Below are positions 62,701 through 64,000 of a DNA stretch of 64,000 nucleotides, one piece after another. How positions within the stretch are numbered: position 1 is the first letter of the stretch; every line of letters starts with the position of its first letter. The notes beneath the pieces were generated by a model. It was not told the DNA's origin. It worked only from the letters and a program-made list of their open reading frames with translations, and did no database searches. The translations under genes and the position numbers were made by a program. Origin of the DNA: Ophiobolus disseminans (lineage: Eukaryota; Ascomycota; Dothideomycetes; Pleosporales; Phaeosphaeriaceae); the NCBI GenBank assembly GCA_010093685.1, contig MU006229.1:248001-312000 (forward strand). Direction: 5' to 3'.

Positions 62701-64000
62701 TCAAAGGCCTACTGTCGAATAAAAATCATCAATCCCCCTACGCACACCTTGTTCAAACAACCATGTAAATCCTCCACTGTAACCACTTTCCTTGACTCTC
62801 TTCAGTACCCACACCTCTTGCATTCCAATTATATCGCCTTGTGTAGCACGCCCTTCGAAAAAGGCTAGAGCATCCTGATACCCCACCTGCCAGCCTTGCT
62901 CGTATTTTTCATGCTCGTATGTGCCACTTGGATCTGCGCGACTCCAGTATTCCACGTGCTGTTTGAGAGCTCCATGTTTTCGATTGTCGCGCTGACGTAT
63001 AGCCCTTTGGAGCATCTTGACTCGTGCTGGTTGCGAGAGTGTTGCGTGTTTTGGCGGTACAATGTTTCCTGCGTCACTCTGAGCTTTGAAGCCCCACTCG
63101 CCGCCATCCATCCAATCCATTTTCCAGGTCCAGAAGAAGCTTCCGCCGGCGCGCTCTTGATATTTTTTGCTTTGCGCAAGTCCAAACTTCATCACACATT
63201 CTTCCTTGGTCGAGTCGTTGCACTTTTTCCATGCGTCTTCCACAAGAACACACGAGTATTCGCCCACAATCACCTGACATGCGCCGCGCTCGAGGACGGA
63301 GCCTTCTTTCCCATCAAGTTGCTGCAACCTAGTCGTCACCTCTTGTGTGACTTCTTGTGATGTCTTCTTTTTATCTTCGTCGGTAAATGCCCAATAATAG
63401 TGCGTGTCGATAACTAGCGGTGCGGTTGGTTTATCGGGGTACACGGAGCTTTTGGAGAGAGTATAATTCACGGCTTTTTCGAGATTCCATCCGTCAGAGA
63501 TAATGACTGGAACAGTAGGGTCGATGGCAGAGATAGCGGCTATGCATTCGTCATACCACTCATACATTCCTGGTGCATCCCACTCCGCCTCGTTCACTAG
63601 TTGTATGCCCGCAATATCCGATCCTGTCTGAGCATCCCGCGCCAGGAACTCGCAACATTTGACTCCCAGTGCTCGGTTCTGAGTTGAGGTCCAAAGTTCT
63701 GCCTTTCCGCTGTTTGTCCCAGAGTGCTCCGCTCCGTTGCCACCTCCTGGAAGTGCGTGCAAGTCTAGCAGAACACCAATGGAATACATTCGCAGACGCG
63801 CGATCAAGATGCGAATGTTTTGCCAAGCCGCGTTGTACACTTGAGCGTAAGGCTCGAAAGGTGTTCCTTTGGTAAAATTCCTCCCGGGAAGGTCAAAGTA
63901 GCCAATTGGCAGTCGAATAGTTGTGCACTTGGCTTCGTTCACTAGCCACTCTATATCTTCGTCCGATACAGCGCTGGCCCAGTAGTCTTCATATTTTCGT
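62701..64000 (-). CDS. GH5 exo-beta-1,3-glucanase-like enzyme (5' end beyond window)
   Basis: Open from 64000 (RKYEDYWASAVSDEDIEWLV) down to the stop at 62701, ~432 codons; the start lies outside. TIM-barrel motifs of GH5: CTTIRLPIGYFDLPG, GVLLDLHALPGGGNG, IQLVNEAEW (acid/base Glu), VIDTHYYWAF, and CQVIVGEYSC (nucleophile Glu). Such enzymes trim beta-1,3-glucan in fungal walls or act on related glucans. The last ~100 residues (from PPKHATLSQPARVKML) include GWQVGYQDALAFFEG and FTWLFEQGVRRGIDDFY. Confidence 0.87.
   Translation of the reverse strand, partial: RKYEDYWASAVSDEDIEWLVNEAKCTTIRLPIGYFDLPGRNFTKGTPFEPYAQVYNAAWQNIRILIARLRMYSIGVLLDLHALPGGGNGAEHSGTNSGKAELWTSTQNRALGVKCCEFLARDAQTGSDIAGIQLVNEAEWDAPGMYEWYDECIAAISAIDPTVPVIISDGWNLEKAVNYTLSKSSVYPDKPTAPLVIDTHYYWAFTDEDKKKTSQEVTQEVTTRLQQLDGKEGSVLERGACQVIVGEYSCVLVEDAWKKCNDSTKEECVMKFGLAQSKKYQERAGGSFFWTWKMDWMDGGEWGFKAQSDAGNIVPPKHATLSQPARVKMLQRAIRQRDNRKHGALKQHVEYWSRADPSGTYEHEKYEQGWQVGYQDALAFFEGRATQGDIIGMQEVWVLKRVKESGYSGGFTWLFEQGVRRGIDDFYSTVGL

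Noticed and set aside
1..64000. CRISPR arrays, operons, bacterial promoters, tRNA genes
   Set aside because: No regularly spaced repeats; spliced fungal genes throughout; no convincing tRNA A/B box pairs found by eye (a covariance search would be needed to exclude them).

Overview
The window is nuclear DNA of a filamentous ascomycete (Pezizomycotina). The gene content looks like Dothideomycetes/Pleosporales, but that rank is inference. Supporting signs are many GT-AG introns of about 45-60 bp, fungal families (HET, Zn2Cys6 regulator, LysM protein, GH27/GH5 secreted enzymes, m-AAA protease, QCR8), and nonsense codons explained by C-to-T or G-to-A transitions as repeat-induced point mutation (RIP) would leave. 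I saw no tRNA, rRNA or CRISPR. All exon coordinates are hand-built from splice consensus and frame continuity.

Layout. 0-10 kb: 4-TM membrane protein (5'-truncated by numbering, 3' end off the left edge), secreted GH27 alpha-galactosidase, Zn2Cys6 transcription factor, secreted chitin deacetylase with a 12-nt microexon, zinc-free MDR-type enoyl/quinone reductase. 10-25 kb: housekeeping block with vacuolar Ca2+/H+ exchanger, a broken F-box/ankyrin gene, QCR8 of complex III, a membrane LysM protein, m-AAA protease, two small secreted proteins and a VIT/von Willebrand A protein.

26-43 kb is a gene graveyard. Six F-box/2EXR-like paralogues and one HET gene lie together, and most are broken. A short solo LTR (about 163 bp, TG...CA ends, 5-bp target duplications) occurs four times; three copies sit inside a HET gene and two F-box-like genes. 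A degenerate pogo/Fot1-like element and an apparently intact Tc1-like element with an unusual 4-bp target duplication sit 17 bp apart inside a third F-box-like gene. In all these cases, conceptually leaving out the insertion and one target-duplication copy restores one continuous reading frame, which fixes the element boundaries to the base. An epoxide-hydrolase-like gene (29.4-31.0 kb) is the intact exception together with two F-box-like genes.

43-64 kb: secreted M14 carboxypeptidase, a DUF5695-like secreted putative glycoside hydrolase, a second, intact HET gene, a multi-pass membrane protein, two disordered proteins that both end in the same CAAX box (CVVM), a start-less ankyrin array, several low-confidence small ORFs, and a GH5 exo-glucanase-like gene cut by the right edge. 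The secreted hydrolases (GH27, CDA, M14, DUF5695, GH5) fit a plant- or debris-associated lifestyle; I see no biosynthetic cluster.
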